Below are positions 24,064-32,498 of a DNA stretch of 38,274 bases, in pieces (within the stretch, counting starts at the first letter, position 1; each line of letters starts with the position of its first letter). The stretch spans positions 1 to 38,274 of the forward strand of contig JANNZM010000107.1 of NCBI GenBank assembly GCA_031410595.1, given 5' to 3'. The translations under genes and the position numbers were made by a program. The notes beneath the pieces are model-generated. The model was given only the letters and a program-made list of their open reading frames with translations. It had not been told where the DNA came from and did no database searches. The stretch comes from JANMCE01 sp031410595. Lineage in GTDB: Bacteria > Actinomycetota > Acidimicrobiia > Acidimicrobiales > Ilumatobacteraceae.

Positions 24064-25146
24064 TCAATGCCCCGACGCGGTGGTGACAGCCTCGGCATTC
24101 TCGCCGACGAGCAGAGCGCGAACGCACGCTCGACCCGACGCCTTGGCGAGATACATGGCGCGATCGGCCGTGCCAACCAGGTCCTCTGGTTCGCAGCCGG
24201 GGAGAACAGTGGCGACCCCAATCGAGCATGTCCGACCGGTCTCTGCCAGGAGAGTGGAAAGCACGGCATTCGCTAGGTGGACCGCATTTGCTTGATCACA
24301 GCCGGGAAGAACAACGGCGAATTCATCGCCGCCAAGACGGGCTAAACCGTCTGACTTCCGCAGCGCTCGCCTGGAGGCTTCAACCATGTTGACCAAGAGT
24401 TGATCCCCAGCGTCATGGCCGCCCGAATCGTTGACCTCCTTGAACGAGTCGATGTCGGCCACAAGGACAGACAGAGGCGCGTTGGCGCGCGGAAAATCCT
24501 CCTCGGCCACTTTGAGAGTCATGTCCCAGCCGCGTCGATTCAATGCTCCGGTGAGCGAATCGCGGTACGACAGGTTTCGCATCTGCCCAGCGACTCTCGT
24601 CGTGAGGAGCGCTATCAAGGTGAGCCCGATCATCGTCTGCGTCCACGTGAAGGAGGCCACGCCGGAGAAGCTGGGCGGAAGCAGACCGATAGCGCTGGCG
24701 ACGCCGACCACGAGCAGCGTCTCGTAGACCTCCCGTGGGTTGAAGAATGATGCGGCGAAGAGGATCACGAAGGCAAAGAAGAACCCCGCGGCGCCCGCCA
24801 CCGGCGTTGAGCGCCAAGTGATTTCCATTTCGATAACCGGGATGCACGACAGGATCAGCATGGCGCGTCCCGTCGCAAACGAGGTACGCGGAGCAAGCCG
24901 CGGGCCGACCCTCCACGCAACAAACCCGAGAAGAACGGGAGGTATCGCGCTCAGGTAGACGGCGGTTCGGCGACTTGGTGGACAAACTGCTGCCTCGAAG
25001 ACGGTCATTGATGCAGCGACCAGAAAGATGAGCGCGCTGAGCCGCCACATCAAGGACCGATCAGTGACCTGTGGTGGAGGAAGGGCGCGACGGGTCACCC
25101 AGGACGTATCGGCCAACACTCCCAACGGTGGATGTCCAGTACACAA
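24064..25146 (-). CDS. Membrane-bound diguanylate cyclase (GGDEF)
   Basis: The N-terminal half has five or six hydrophobic helices and no recognised sensor motif. A short linker (RDSLTGALNRRGWD) leads into the GGDEF domain. The active site is LGGDEFAVVLPG, and the inhibitory site RKSD lies five residues before GGDEF, so the enzyme should make c-di-GMP and be product-inhibited. No EAL domain is attached. The start is uncertain: the frame opens with a TTG at 25146, but GTG at 25119 or 25098, or ATG at 25050 (MWRLSALIF), are better candidates because the divergent neighbour's upstream region overlaps here. Confidence 0.88.
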   Translation of the reverse strand: MCTGHPPLGVLADTSWVTRRALPPPQVTDRSLMWRLSALIFLVAASMTVFEAAVCPPSRRTAVYLSAIPPVLLGFVAWRVGPRLAPRTSFATGRAMLILSCIPVIEMEITWRSTPVAGAAGFFFAFVILFAASFFNPREVYETLLVVGVASAIGLLPPSFSGVASFTWTQTMIGLTLIALLTTRVAGQMRNLSYRDSLTGALNRRGWDMTLKVAEEDFPRANAPLSVLVADIDSFKEVNDSGGHDAGDQLLVNMVEASRRALRKSDGLARLGGDEFAVVLPGCDQANAVHLANAVLSTLLAETGRTCSIGVATVLPGCEPEDLVGTADRAMYLAKASGRACVRALLVGENAEAVTTASGH

Positions 25147-25235
25147 CCTTCCCAGAACGTGACACTCGGCCCGCTTCCGCTACGGCCCGCGAAATTGTCC
25201 GACAGAAGCGCCAACAACGCGACAAGAGTGACGCC

Positions 25236-26327
25236 ATGCATGACTACGAAGTGTCGCGAATTTCCCGGGATCTCACGGAGGGAAAGACCATAGATCCGAA
25301 CGACGTGCAATCGCTTGTCGACAACGTCACCGCGCTTCGCCGGGCAGCACAACTACCGAACGAAATTCTTGTCCGAGTGCACCGTGGCGGCGGAAGTGAC
25401 CCGCTGGCTTGGACGGCCGAGCATCCACTCCTCTCTACTCATAGGACGTGCCGACATCCGGCTGACGCGCTGGTCCACGCCGCGATCGAGCTCCGTCGCG
25501 TGCTCGATTCGCACGACTGGCCGGAGCGTGAGCACTTCGACGGACGGGGGGTCGATGCGGAGGAGGCCGAAGTGCTGGCCAACACTGATGAGAGCGAGAT
25601 CGGCCAAGCGTTGCGTTGGGCACTTGGCGCGTTGCGCACCACCACCGAGGAGAATCACAAACTGCGATACGGGCGCGACCTCCTTGATCGGTTCGAGCGA
25701 CAGGTGCCCGGTGCGGTTGACGAGCGGCGGGCTCTGGCCGTCGCCAGCCTGCAGCACAGCGGCGTCCACAACGTCGCTACCCGGTGGGGTGACGACGGAT
25801 TCGGTTCTGCGTCCGAAGTGGCGCTGTCACTTCCAACTCTTGTTCTTGCATCAAAAGTCTCGTCTCGGCCAGCACGAGTCGAACCCGACACGGTTGAGGG
25901 TTTGCACTTCTCACCTGACCGTTCTTGGCACGCACTCAGCCACCGTTTCATTCCTCGACCAATGTCGGAATATGTCACCGCAATCGTCACGCCGCTACGC
26001 GTCGCGCCTGCCGTCGAATTGGCACTCCGCAAACTTGGTGAACTGGCCCCCGACGGACGCCACGTGGCGGCATTCTCGAAGTATCGGGAGCTGCTCACCA
26101 TGCTGTTGCCCGATGTCTCAGCCGACCACAACACCGACACGCTCAGCCCAGGCTGGTGCCCGTTCGACCTCGACGCCCTAGGCACGCTTCTCAGCGGTGG
26201 ACCCGACGAGGGCCTTGATGTGGGCAGCCTTGCCGTGGCAAACGACAACCCACGACACTTCCTCTCCATCCGCCCTCAGTGGCACCTCGCATGGGTCACC
26301 GACGCCGCCGAGCACGGCTCCTGGTAA
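25236..26327 (+). CDS. Hypothetical protein
   Basis: From the ATG at 25236 the product is 363 residues. The frame is open further upstream, so the start could be earlier, but that would run into the divergent cyclase gene. I do not recognise any domain. It is soluble, with no signal peptide or membrane helix. The first 70 residues are charged and helical. It has isolated Cys/His residues (THRTCRHPADALVHAA) but no convincing metal site. Codon use is like the neighbours, so I believe it is expressed. It is followed 80 bp later by tRNA-Ser on the opposite strand. Confidence 0.7.
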   Translation: MHDYEVSRISRDLTEGKTIDPNDVQSLVDNVTALRRAAQLPNEILVRVHRGGGSDPLAWTAEHPLLSTHRTCRHPADALVHAAIELRRVLDSHDWPEREHFDGRGVDAEEAEVLANTDESEIGQALRWALGALRTTTEENHKLRYGRDLLDRFERQVPGAVDERRALAVASLQHSGVHNVATRWGDDGFGSASEVALSLPTLVLASKVSSRPARVEPDTVEGLHFSPDRSWHALSHRFIPRPMSEYVTAIVTPLRVAPAVELALRKLGELAPDGRHVAAFSKYRELLTMLLPDVSADHNTDTLSPGWCPFDLDALGTLLSGGPDEGLDVGSLAVANDNPRHFLSIRPQWHLAWVTDAAEHGSW

Positions 26328-26406
26328 CTGCGACATCACTGTCGTTCTGCGCAACGCGGGCACGTCGACTTTCACACATTCCGGCACACACCGGTGGATG
26401 CAAACG

Positions 26407-26491
26407 CGGAACGGGAGAGATTTGAACTCTCGGTACCTCTCGGTACGTCCGCTTTCAAGGCGGGTGCATTCGGCCGCTCTGCCACCGTTCC
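26407..26491 (-). tRNA. tRNA-Ser (anticodon UGA)
   Basis: On the minus strand the acceptor GGAACGG pairs with CCGTTCC. The anticodon arm is CCGC-CTTGAAA-GCGG, giving TGA. The variable arm contains GTACC-GAGA-GGTAC. The T arm is GAGAG-TTCAAAT-CTCTC and the discriminator is G (26407). CCA is not encoded, unlike in the other serine tRNA of this window. No clear terminator follows. Confidence 0.96.
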
Positions 26492-26514
26492 GCCTTCCAT
26501 CTTAGGCACACCCG

Positions 26515-26616
26515 CCCTCCAACTCGGCCAGAGTTACCCTCCAACCTCGGCCAGCAAGCCGGCCGAGCGAGCCAGACCAGGTGGGGTTGGAGGGTACAGA
26601 CCGCCGAGTTGGTGGG
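26515..26616. repeat. Nested inverted repeat (three stacked stems) at the 3' end of pheA
   Basis: Outer arms 26515-26528 and 26603-26616 match at 13 of 14 bases. Middle arms 26535-26546 and 26585-26596 match perfectly over 12 bases. A core stem pairs 26546-26552 with 26561-26567 (CTCGGCC/GGCCGAG, 8-nt loop). The outer and middle left arms are themselves copies of each other (CCCTCCAAC-TCGGC), so strands can exchange partners. It begins right at the pheA stop codon and ends 24 bp short of tRNA-Ser. A long structured terminator or processing site for pheA is plausible, though there is no T-run. Confidence 0.75.
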
Positions 26617-27564
26617 TTACGGGGTGATGCGGCGGCGGAGGTCGTTGATCCAGTCGTCGGCGCGTTGCCAGGTGGCATCGGCGTGGGCGCGGATGTCGTG
26701 CGCGTCTTGGCCGGCCGCCGGGTACGAGCCGAGGAACTTCACACCGCCCTGTTTGGCATGCAGATCACGTAACGCGTCGGCCAACACTTCATCTTCGATG
26801 TGACCTTCGGCGTCAATGACAAAACAGTAGTCACCGAGCCCGCCGGCCTTGGTGGGGCGGCTCTCCAACTTGTTGAGGTTGATACGGCGGGCTGCGAACT
26901 CAGCCAGGATGGAGATGAGAGAACCAGGCTCATCGGCGCGTTGGTACACAACGATCGATGTCTTGTCGTGACCAGTTGCGGGCGGAATGCCCGAACGGGC
27001 AACGACCACGAAACGCGTCTGGTTGCCAGGGTGGTCAGCGATGTTGCCGGCAACAACATCGAGGCCATACATCGCAGCAGATACACGGGGCGCAATGGCA
27101 GCTACTCCGACCAGCTTTTCCTCGGCGATGGTTTGCGCAGCACCGGCGGTGGAGTCGGCGGCGCGACGGTCGGCCAACGGCAGGTTCGTCTTCACCCACT
27201 CGTGGCACTGGGCCGTGGCGACCAGGATCGACAGCACGACCTTTACGTCTTCCAGTTTCGTACCGGGCAAGGCAAGCAAACAGTGCTCGATGTCGAGCAC
27301 AACCTCGCGCTGGATGAGGAGATCGTGGTTGAACACCAGCTCATCCTGCGAGATGTTGACGGTGCCCTCGATCGAGTTCTCAATCGCGATAAAGCCCAGA
27401 TCGACCTCACCCGATTCCACCGCCGACAGCACGTCGGGCATGGAACGCATCGGCATCAGGACACCGGCGGCAAGGTCAGCCTGGCTCAATAGGGCCTGCT
27501 CGGTAAAGGTGCCACGCGGTCCGAGGAAACCGATCCGGCGCTGGGTCACATCAACGGTTGGCAC
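26617..27564 (-). CDS. pheA: Prephenate dehydratase
   Basis: This 315-residue protein converts prephenate to phenylpyruvate in phenylalanine synthesis. It has the periplasmic-binding-like catalytic domain: GFLGPRGTFTEQAL, IENSIEGTV, and the TRF motif in NQTRFVVVAR near residue 200. A C-terminal ACT domain (SLISILAEFAARRINLNKLESRP) senses phenylalanine. There is no chorismate mutase part. In the usual SHPxAxAQC segment the His-Pro is Ile-Leu here (SILVATAQC). The GTG start has TAGCCT 7 nt upstream. It is divergent from larB. Confidence 0.93.
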   Translation of the reverse strand: MPTVDVTQRRIGFLGPRGTFTEQALLSQADLAAGVLMPMRSMPDVLSAVESGEVDLGFIAIENSIEGTVNISQDELVFNHDLLIQREVVLDIEHCLLALPGTKLEDVKVVLSILVATAQCHEWVKTNLPLADRRAADSTAGAAQTIAEEKLVGVAAIAPRVSAAMYGLDVVAGNIADHPGNQTRFVVVARSGIPPATGHDKTSIVVYQRADEPGSLISILAEFAARRINLNKLESRPTKAGGLGDYCFVIDAEGHIEDEVLADALRDLHAKQGGVKFLGSYPAAGQDAHDIRAHADATWQRADDWINDLRRRITP

Positions 27565-27571
27565 GACGGAG

Positions 27572-27577
27572 AGGCTA
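27572..27577 (-). promoter_or_regulatory. -10 element (TAGCCT), leaderless start of pheA
   Basis: On the minus strand TAGCCT ends 7 nt before the GTG at 27564. No Shine-Dalgarno sequence is present. Confidence 0.55.
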
Positions 27578-27618
27578 GGTCACCAGAGGCGAATGTGGCC
27601 CTGAGTTGTTCCAACCGC

Positions 27619-27624
27619 CACACT
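27619..27624 (+). promoter_or_regulatory. Possible weak -10 (CACACT) of larB
   Basis: CACACT ends 6 nt before the GTG at 27631. It matches only the A2 and T6 positions of the pattern seen at other genes, so the call rests mainly on spacing. Confidence 0.25.
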
Positions 27625-27630
27625 GGAGCC

Positions 27631-28380
27631 GTGGACGTCGACGATCTCGCCCGCATTATGGCGGCTGTTGCAAACGGCTCCGTCGCGCCCGATGACGCCG
27701 TCGCGCAACTTCGCCGGCTGCCGTTTGCCGACCTGGGCTACGCACGCGTCGACCACCACCGTGCGCTGCGCCAGGGTCAGCCCGAAGCGGTGTACGGGCC
27801 CGGCAAGACACCCGAGCAGGTGGTGGGCATCGTGGGCGAGCTGCTCGCGAACGGCACCGGTCCGGTCATCGTCACCAGGACGACCGATGACCAAGCCAAA
27901 GCCGCCCTCGCCGAACATCCCGACGGCCAACTGCTCGGAACCACACTCGTCTGGCGGACGACACCCACCACCCACACGCAACGGATCATCATCGCTGCGG
28001 CAGGCACGGCCGACCTCGGCGTGGCCGACGAGTGCGCCACCATTCTCACTGCGTATGGCTACACGACGACGCGACTGACCGACGTCGGTGTCGCCGGTTT
28101 GCACCGCCTCCTCCCCCACGTCGATGCCCTTGCGGCCGCCGACGCAATCGTCGCGGTCGCCGGTATGGAAGGCGCACTGGCGAGTGTGATCGGGGGTGTC
28201 ACCGCCGCGCCAGTCATTGCGGTGCCCACCAGCGTTGGTTATGGGTCTTCGTTCAACGGAGTCACGGCACTGCTTGCGATGCTGTCGAGTTGCGCCAGTG
28301 GCGTCACCGTCGTCGGTATCGACAACGGGTTCGGTGCAGCCTGCGCGGTCGCTCGCCTCTTCAGTGAGCGGACCCCATGA
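27631..28380 (+). CDS. larB: Nickel pincer cofactor biosynthesis protein LarB
   Basis: From the GTG at 27631 the product is 249 residues; the frame is open a little further upstream but the added residues do not look like family sequence. The C-terminal half is PurE-like, with VAGMEGALASVIGG, PVIAVPTSVGYG and VVGIDNGFGA, all characteristic of LarB. LarB carboxylates nicotinic acid adenine dinucleotide at C5 and hydrolyses its phosphoanhydride, the first step toward the nickel-pincer nucleotide used by lactate racemase and relatives. The stop overlaps the larC start (ATGA). Confidence 0.92.
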   Translation: MDVDDLARIMAAVANGSVAPDDAVAQLRRLPFADLGYARVDHHRALRQGQPEAVYGPGKTPEQVVGIVGELLANGTGPVIVTRTTDDQAKAALAEHPDGQLLGTTLVWRTTPTTHTQRIIIAAAGTADLGVADECATILTAYGYTTTRLTDVGVAGLHRLLPHVDALAAADAIVAVAGMEGALASVIGGVTAAPVIAVPTSVGYGSSFNGVTALLAMLSSCASGVTVVGIDNGFGAACAVARLFSERTP

Positions 28381-29543
28381 CCACCGTTGCGTGGTTCCAC
28401 TGCTTCTCGGGTGTGGCCGGTGACATGGCACTCGGCGCCCTGCTCGACGCCGGTGCCGACATCGATGCCATCAACGCGTCGCTCAAGCACCTGCCCATCG
28501 CAGGTTGGTCACTTGCGAAGGAACGCACGCAGCGAAACGGTATCGGCGCCACTCGTGCGTTGGTAGCGGTGGAGGACGCGACCGACGAGCGCTCGTTCGC
28601 CGACATCCGCACCCTGCTCGCAGCTGCCGATCTGACCCCTCGGGTCCACGCCCGAGCCCTCGCTACGTTCACCGCGCTGGCTGAGGTGGAGGCCGCCATT
28701 CACAACATGTCGGCCGACGATATCCACTTCCACGAGGTTGGCAGTTTGGACGCAATCGTGGACGTCATAGGGGTTTGCGCCGCCCTAGAAGACTTGGGTG
28801 TGGACGCTGTGTATTGTTCGCCTATCGCTCAGGGCCTTGGCACTGTGCGGGCTGACCACGGCATCCTCCCCAACCCGGTGCCGGCGGTTGTCGGCCTGCT
28901 CGCCCGAGCGAACGCACCCACCTATGGCCTGGAGCTTCCCATGGAACTCACCACCCCAACCGGCGCCGCGCTCATGACGACGCTGGCCACGGCCTTCGGC
29001 CCGATCCCGTCCATGACCGTCGAGCACATTGGCTACGGCGCGGGTGGCCGCACAATGGCCGAGCGACCCAACCTTGTGCAAGTGGTCATCGGACAGCAGA
29101 CACCAGCGAGCAATTCGGGTGTACCAGTGGTTCAGCTGGCCGCCAATGTCGATGACGTAACCGGCGAAGTGCTTGCATATGCAATTACTTCACTCCTTGA
29201 AGCTGGCGCTCATGACGCGTGGGCCACCCCGATTGTGATGAAGAAGGGCCGCCCCGCGCACACACTGCACGCCCTGTGTGATCCGGTGATGGCAGCCGAA
29301 ATTCGCGAGGTGCTGATCAGAGAATCTGGCACGCTGGGTGTACGGGCAACAACTGCCGAACGGTGGCCGCAGGCGCGCGAAGAGGGCACGGTTACCGTTG
29401 ACGGCTACGTCATCCGCATCAAGCGCAGTGCCAATCGCGTCAAGGTCGAACAAGACGACGCCCTGGCGGCAGCGGCAGCTACAGGCAGATCCTTGCGGGA
29501 TGTTTTGTCCGAGGCGGAAGCAGCCGGACGAGCGCCACGGTGA
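28377..29543 (+). CDS. larC: Nickel insertion protein LarC
   Basis: This 388-residue protein begins with the family signature WFHCFSGVAGDMALGALLDAG. It contains the HFHEVGSLDAIVDV motif, AHDAWATPIVMKKGRP in the second half, and a C-terminal alpha/beta domain. LarC is a CTP-dependent nickel insertase that completes the pincer cofactor. In Lactobacillus the protein is made by ribosomal frameshifting from larC1/larC2; here it is one continuous frame. It is translationally coupled to larB. LarE, the sulfur-transferring enzyme of the pathway, and an obvious LarA-type user are not in the window. Confidence 0.93.
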   Translation: MTTVAWFHCFSGVAGDMALGALLDAGADIDAINASLKHLPIAGWSLAKERTQRNGIGATRALVAVEDATDERSFADIRTLLAAADLTPRVHARALATFTALAEVEAAIHNMSADDIHFHEVGSLDAIVDVIGVCAALEDLGVDAVYCSPIAQGLGTVRADHGILPNPVPAVVGLLARANAPTYGLELPMELTTPTGAALMTTLATAFGPIPSMTVEHIGYGAGGRTMAERPNLVQVVIGQQTPASNSGVPVVQLAANVDDVTGEVLAYAITSLLEAGAHDAWATPIVMKKGRPAHTLHALCDPVMAAEIREVLIRESGTLGVRATTAERWPQAREEGTVTVDGYVIRIKRSANRVKVEQDDALAAAAATGRSLRDVLSEAEAAGRAPR

Positions 29544-29589
29544 GTCATAGACAGACCCACCAGAATCGGACCCCCGAAGGAGGTGTCTC

Positions 29590-31020
29590 TTGACGGCATA
29601 CGACGCGGTCATCGTTGGCGCTGGTCCGAACGGCCTGACGGCAGCGGCGCGTCTGGCCACCCTCGGCTGGTCGGTCTGCGTGTTGGAGGCCGCCGACACC
29701 ATTGGCGGAGGCTGCCGTACGACCGAGCTTGATGTGCCCGGCGTGCGTCACGACATCTGCGCAGCCGCGCATCCGCTCGGCATTGCTTCGCCTGCGTTCG
29801 CTGCGCTACAGCTTGACCGCTACGGCGTCACGTGGCGACACAGCGGAACCGTGGCGGCCCACCCGCTTGACCACGGGGACGCGGCCGTTCTGTATCGCGA
29901 TCTGGCCACTACCACGGCTCAGTTCGATAACGATCGTTGGGCAACTCTGTTCGGCCCGCTGCTCGAACGCTGGCCCAAGGTAGTCACCACCCTGCTCAGT
30001 TCGCTGCTGCAGATTCCTCGTCACCCCGTCACCTTGGCCCGACTCGCGCCCGGCGCGCTGCCAGCCAAACAGGTCGGCCGATGGCTGAAGGACGAGCGGG
30101 CCGCCGCCCTGTTCGCCGGCATAGCCGGTCATGCCATCGAACCGCTCGACCGGCCATTGACGACCGGCGTCGGCCTGTTCCTCGGAGCCGCCGGACACAG
30201 GGTCGGTTGGCCCGTCGCCGAGGGCGGTTCGCAAACGATCATGAACGCGCTAGCCCAAGTCATCGTGGAACATGGCGGTGTTATCCGCACCGGACACCCC
30301 GTGCGGTCCCGCCTCGATCTTCCCACCGCAAAGGCGACGCTGCTCGACACCAACCCTGGACAGTTCGCCGTCATTACCGGGTACTCGGGTCGGGCCTACC
30401 GGACCTTCAAGCACGGCCCAGGCAGTTGCAAGGTTGACTACGTTCTGAGCGCGCCGATGCCCTGGACGAACCCCTCGGTCGGCACCGCGGCCACCGTCCA
30501 CCTGGGAGGCACAATGGCCGAAATTCTCACGGCCCAACGACAAGTTGCAGCCGGTCATGAAGCGGACCGACCCTATGTGTTGGTCACGCAACCCACTGTT
30601 GCCGACTGGACCCGGCGGACCGGCGCCGGTGAGCCGCTGTGGGCGTACTGCCACGTACCGAACGGGTCGACGGTCGACGCGAGCGCCGCCATCGAGACAC
30701 AGTTCGATCGGTTTGCTCCCGGCTGGCGGGACCTCGTGAAGGCCAAGAAGGTAATGACCGCATCGGGCCTTGCGACCTACAACCAGAACTATGTCGGGGG
30801 TGACGTTGCCGGCGGCAGCCTTGCCGGGTTGCGGTCGATCGCTCGACCGAGCTTCACCCTTTCTCCCTACCGGACGCCGGTTGAAGGGTTCTGGCTGTGC
30901 TCGGCCTCGACACCACCCGGCGCCGGCGTGCACGGCATGTCCGGCTGGCACGCCGTGACCGACATTCTCGCCCAGTCTGCGCGACAACCTCGACGGCCCG
31001 GTTCACTCAGGGTCGAGTGA
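29590..31020 (+). CDS. FAD-dependent phytoene desaturase-like oxidoreductase
   Basis: This 476-residue protein starts at a TTG with a strong AAGGAGG-type Shine-Dalgarno about 7 nt upstream. The N-terminal dinucleotide-binding motif is VIVGAGPNGLTAAARLA, with the Glu at the end of the second strand in VLEAADTIGGGCRT. The C-terminal FAD-contact region is STPPGAGVHGMSGWHA. It belongs to the NAD(P)/FAD amine oxidase-carotenoid desaturase superfamily and resembles human PYROXD2 more than true phytoene desaturases. The substrate is unknown. It ends 14 bp inside the convergent phosphodiesterase gene. Confidence 0.88.
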   Translation: MTAYDAVIVGAGPNGLTAAARLATLGWSVCVLEAADTIGGGCRTTELDVPGVRHDICAAAHPLGIASPAFAALQLDRYGVTWRHSGTVAAHPLDHGDAAVLYRDLATTTAQFDNDRWATLFGPLLERWPKVVTTLLSSLLQIPRHPVTLARLAPGALPAKQVGRWLKDERAAALFAGIAGHAIEPLDRPLTTGVGLFLGAAGHRVGWPVAEGGSQTIMNALAQVIVEHGGVIRTGHPVRSRLDLPTAKATLLDTNPGQFAVITGYSGRAYRTFKHGPGSCKVDYVLSAPMPWTNPSVGTAATVHLGGTMAEILTAQRQVAAGHEADRPYVLVTQPTVADWTRRTGAGEPLWAYCHVPNGSTVDASAAIETQFDRFAPGWRDLVKAKKVMTASGLATYNQNYVGGDVAGGSLAGLRSIARPSFTLSPYRTPVEGFWLCSASTPPGAGVHGMSGWHAVTDILAQSARQPRRPGSLRVE

Positions 31021-31723
31021 TGGGCTGCCAGGTAAAGGTGCCGTTGTCGTTCAACTCGTAGAGATTGGCACCGACAAATCCGTCTCTGGCCTCGACCCAC
31101 GTGTTGCCCGTGTGCGTGATTGCGTACCAGGCCGACGGACACCCGACGAACGACACCTGATCAATCTGCACGGCGAATGCCTGGTGCAGGTGACCGCTCA
31201 CAACGGCCTTGACGTTGCGATGCTGCGTGACGAGCCGCACCATGTCGCTGGCACCGTCGAGCTGGAACCAACGGTGAGTACTGAGCGTGATGGGTGGATG
31301 ATGCAACGCGATCAACGTCGGTCGACCATCTGTATGAGCCAGCTGGTCGGTCAGCAGCTCGATGTCGACGCGGCCATGTTCCGTGGCCGGTATGACCGTA
31401 TTGACGACCACCATCTCCCACCCCGGCACGGTCACGCCGTTCGTGCCAAAGACCTGCTCCACCTGAGCCGTGACGTCGTGATTACCCGGCGTCGCAACGA
31501 TGGGAACACCCAGTCGCTCAACGATCGTACGGACGCGGTTCGTCCCTTCTACGGAAGCGTCATCGGCGATATCACCGGTCAGTAGCACCGCGTCGAGCAG
31601 GTGCGCCCGTAGTGCGTCAACCGTTCGTTCGAGACACGCGTCCGGGCCGAGAAGATCAGCGGCGTCGGCGGGTTGCTGGCGCAGATGGGTATCGGAGATC
31701 TGGGCAATCCGGAAGGAACTCAT
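31007..31723 (-). CDS. Metallophosphoesterase, CpdA-like (class III phosphodiesterase)
   Basis: From the ATG at 31723 (MSSFRIAQ) the product is 238 residues. Dimetal ligands are visible in order: ISDTHL, TGDIADD, TPGNHD, ALHHPP and SGHLHQ. This is the calcineurin-like fold of class III cyclic-nucleotide phosphodiesterases, which cleave cAMP or other phosphodiesters. The start lies 10 bp after the thioredoxin-like gene, so it may be the last gene of the dsbB operon. A TGAGCT hexamer 7 nt upstream of the ATG is a weak leaderless candidate. Confidence 0.88.
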   Translation of the reverse strand: MSSFRIAQISDTHLRQQPADAADLLGPDACLERTVDALRAHLLDAVLLTGDIADDASVEGTNRVRTIVERLGVPIVATPGNHDVTAQVEQVFGTNGVTVPGWEMVVVNTVIPATEHGRVDIELLTDQLAHTDGRPTLIALHHPPITLSTHRWFQLDGASDMVRLVTQHRNVKAVVSGHLHQAFAVQIDQVSFVGCPSAWYAITHTGNTWVEARDGFVGANLYELNDNGTFTWQPITRP

Positions 31724-31733
31724 TGGTGAGAGC

Positions 31734-32498
31734 TCAGATCGCGACCTTGGCGATGAGGGCCTGGATCTGCTCGAGTTCCTTCTCACCACTGTCGCGAGCG
31801 ACGACCTTGCCTGTGCCGTCCACCAGCGTGAAGAACGGAAATCCGGTCAGGCCATAGGCGAGGGCCGCGTCAGATTTCGTGTCGTCCGCCACGATGGCTC
31901 CGGGCCAGTTCTCTTTCAGCAGCCATGCCGATGGCGGAAAGTTGTTCTGGTCCGACTTCACACCCGTTGAGACAGCGACGACTTCGATTGTTTTCGGGAT
32001 GGAGCCGTCGTTCGTCCACTTCACAATGCGGGGCACTTCACGTTGACAGTGCGGGCACCAGTGCGCCACGAACAAAATCAGCTTCGGCTTGCCGTCGCCC
32101 GGCTTGATGGTGACTGCCTTGCCAGTGAAATCGTGACCATCGATCGTCGGCGCTACCGCATCGATGGCCGGGTCTGGCCCCTTGTCAGGAAGTGGTACGA
32201 GCGCTTCGCCCACGATGGTCACGGGTTGGTTCTCCGCCGAACCGACCGACGCCCCAACCGATCCGACCGACGTTGCACTCGTGGTTGCTCCCGTCTTGCC
32301 CAGAACGGTGGACGCAACGGTGGTCACTTTTTTATCGTTCTTATTGCTCGTGATGAATGTCAACGCCAACGCACCCACCAGCACCGCTGCGACGATCACA
32401 AAGATCTTGCCGGTGCCCGACTTCTTGGGCGCGAGGTTCGCCTCGTTGGAGGGCGGCGCGGGCGGCGGGGGCGGCGGGGGTACAGGTTGGGAGTTCAT
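31734..32498 (-). CDS. Membrane-anchored thioredoxin-like (TlpA/DsbA-type) protein
   Basis: This 254-residue protein has a Pro-rich cytoplasmic start, one membrane helix (about 31-49) and a Ser/Thr/Val linker (about 57-95). The thioredoxin-fold domain has active site WCPHC (Cys148, Cys151) and the cis-Pro in TGFPFFTLVD. It faces outside the membrane. The ATG overlaps the dsbB stop (ATGA) and has GGAG 7 nt upstream. Pairing with DsbB suggests it is the oxidase partner that makes disulfides in secreted proteins, and CPHC, the active site of E. coli DsbA, supports oxidation over reduction. Confidence 0.88.
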   Translation of the reverse strand: MNSQPVPPPPPPPAPPSNEANLAPKKSGTGKIFVIVAAVLVGALALTFITSNKNDKKVTTVASTVLGKTGATTSATSVGSVGASVGSAENQPVTIVGEALVPLPDKGPDPAIDAVAPTIDGHDFTGKAVTIKPGDGKPKLILFVAHWCPHCQREVPRIVKWTNDGSIPKTIEVVAVSTGVKSDQNNFPPSAWLLKENWPGAIVADDTKSDAALAYGLTGFPFFTLVDGTGKVVARDSGEKELEQIQALIAKVAI

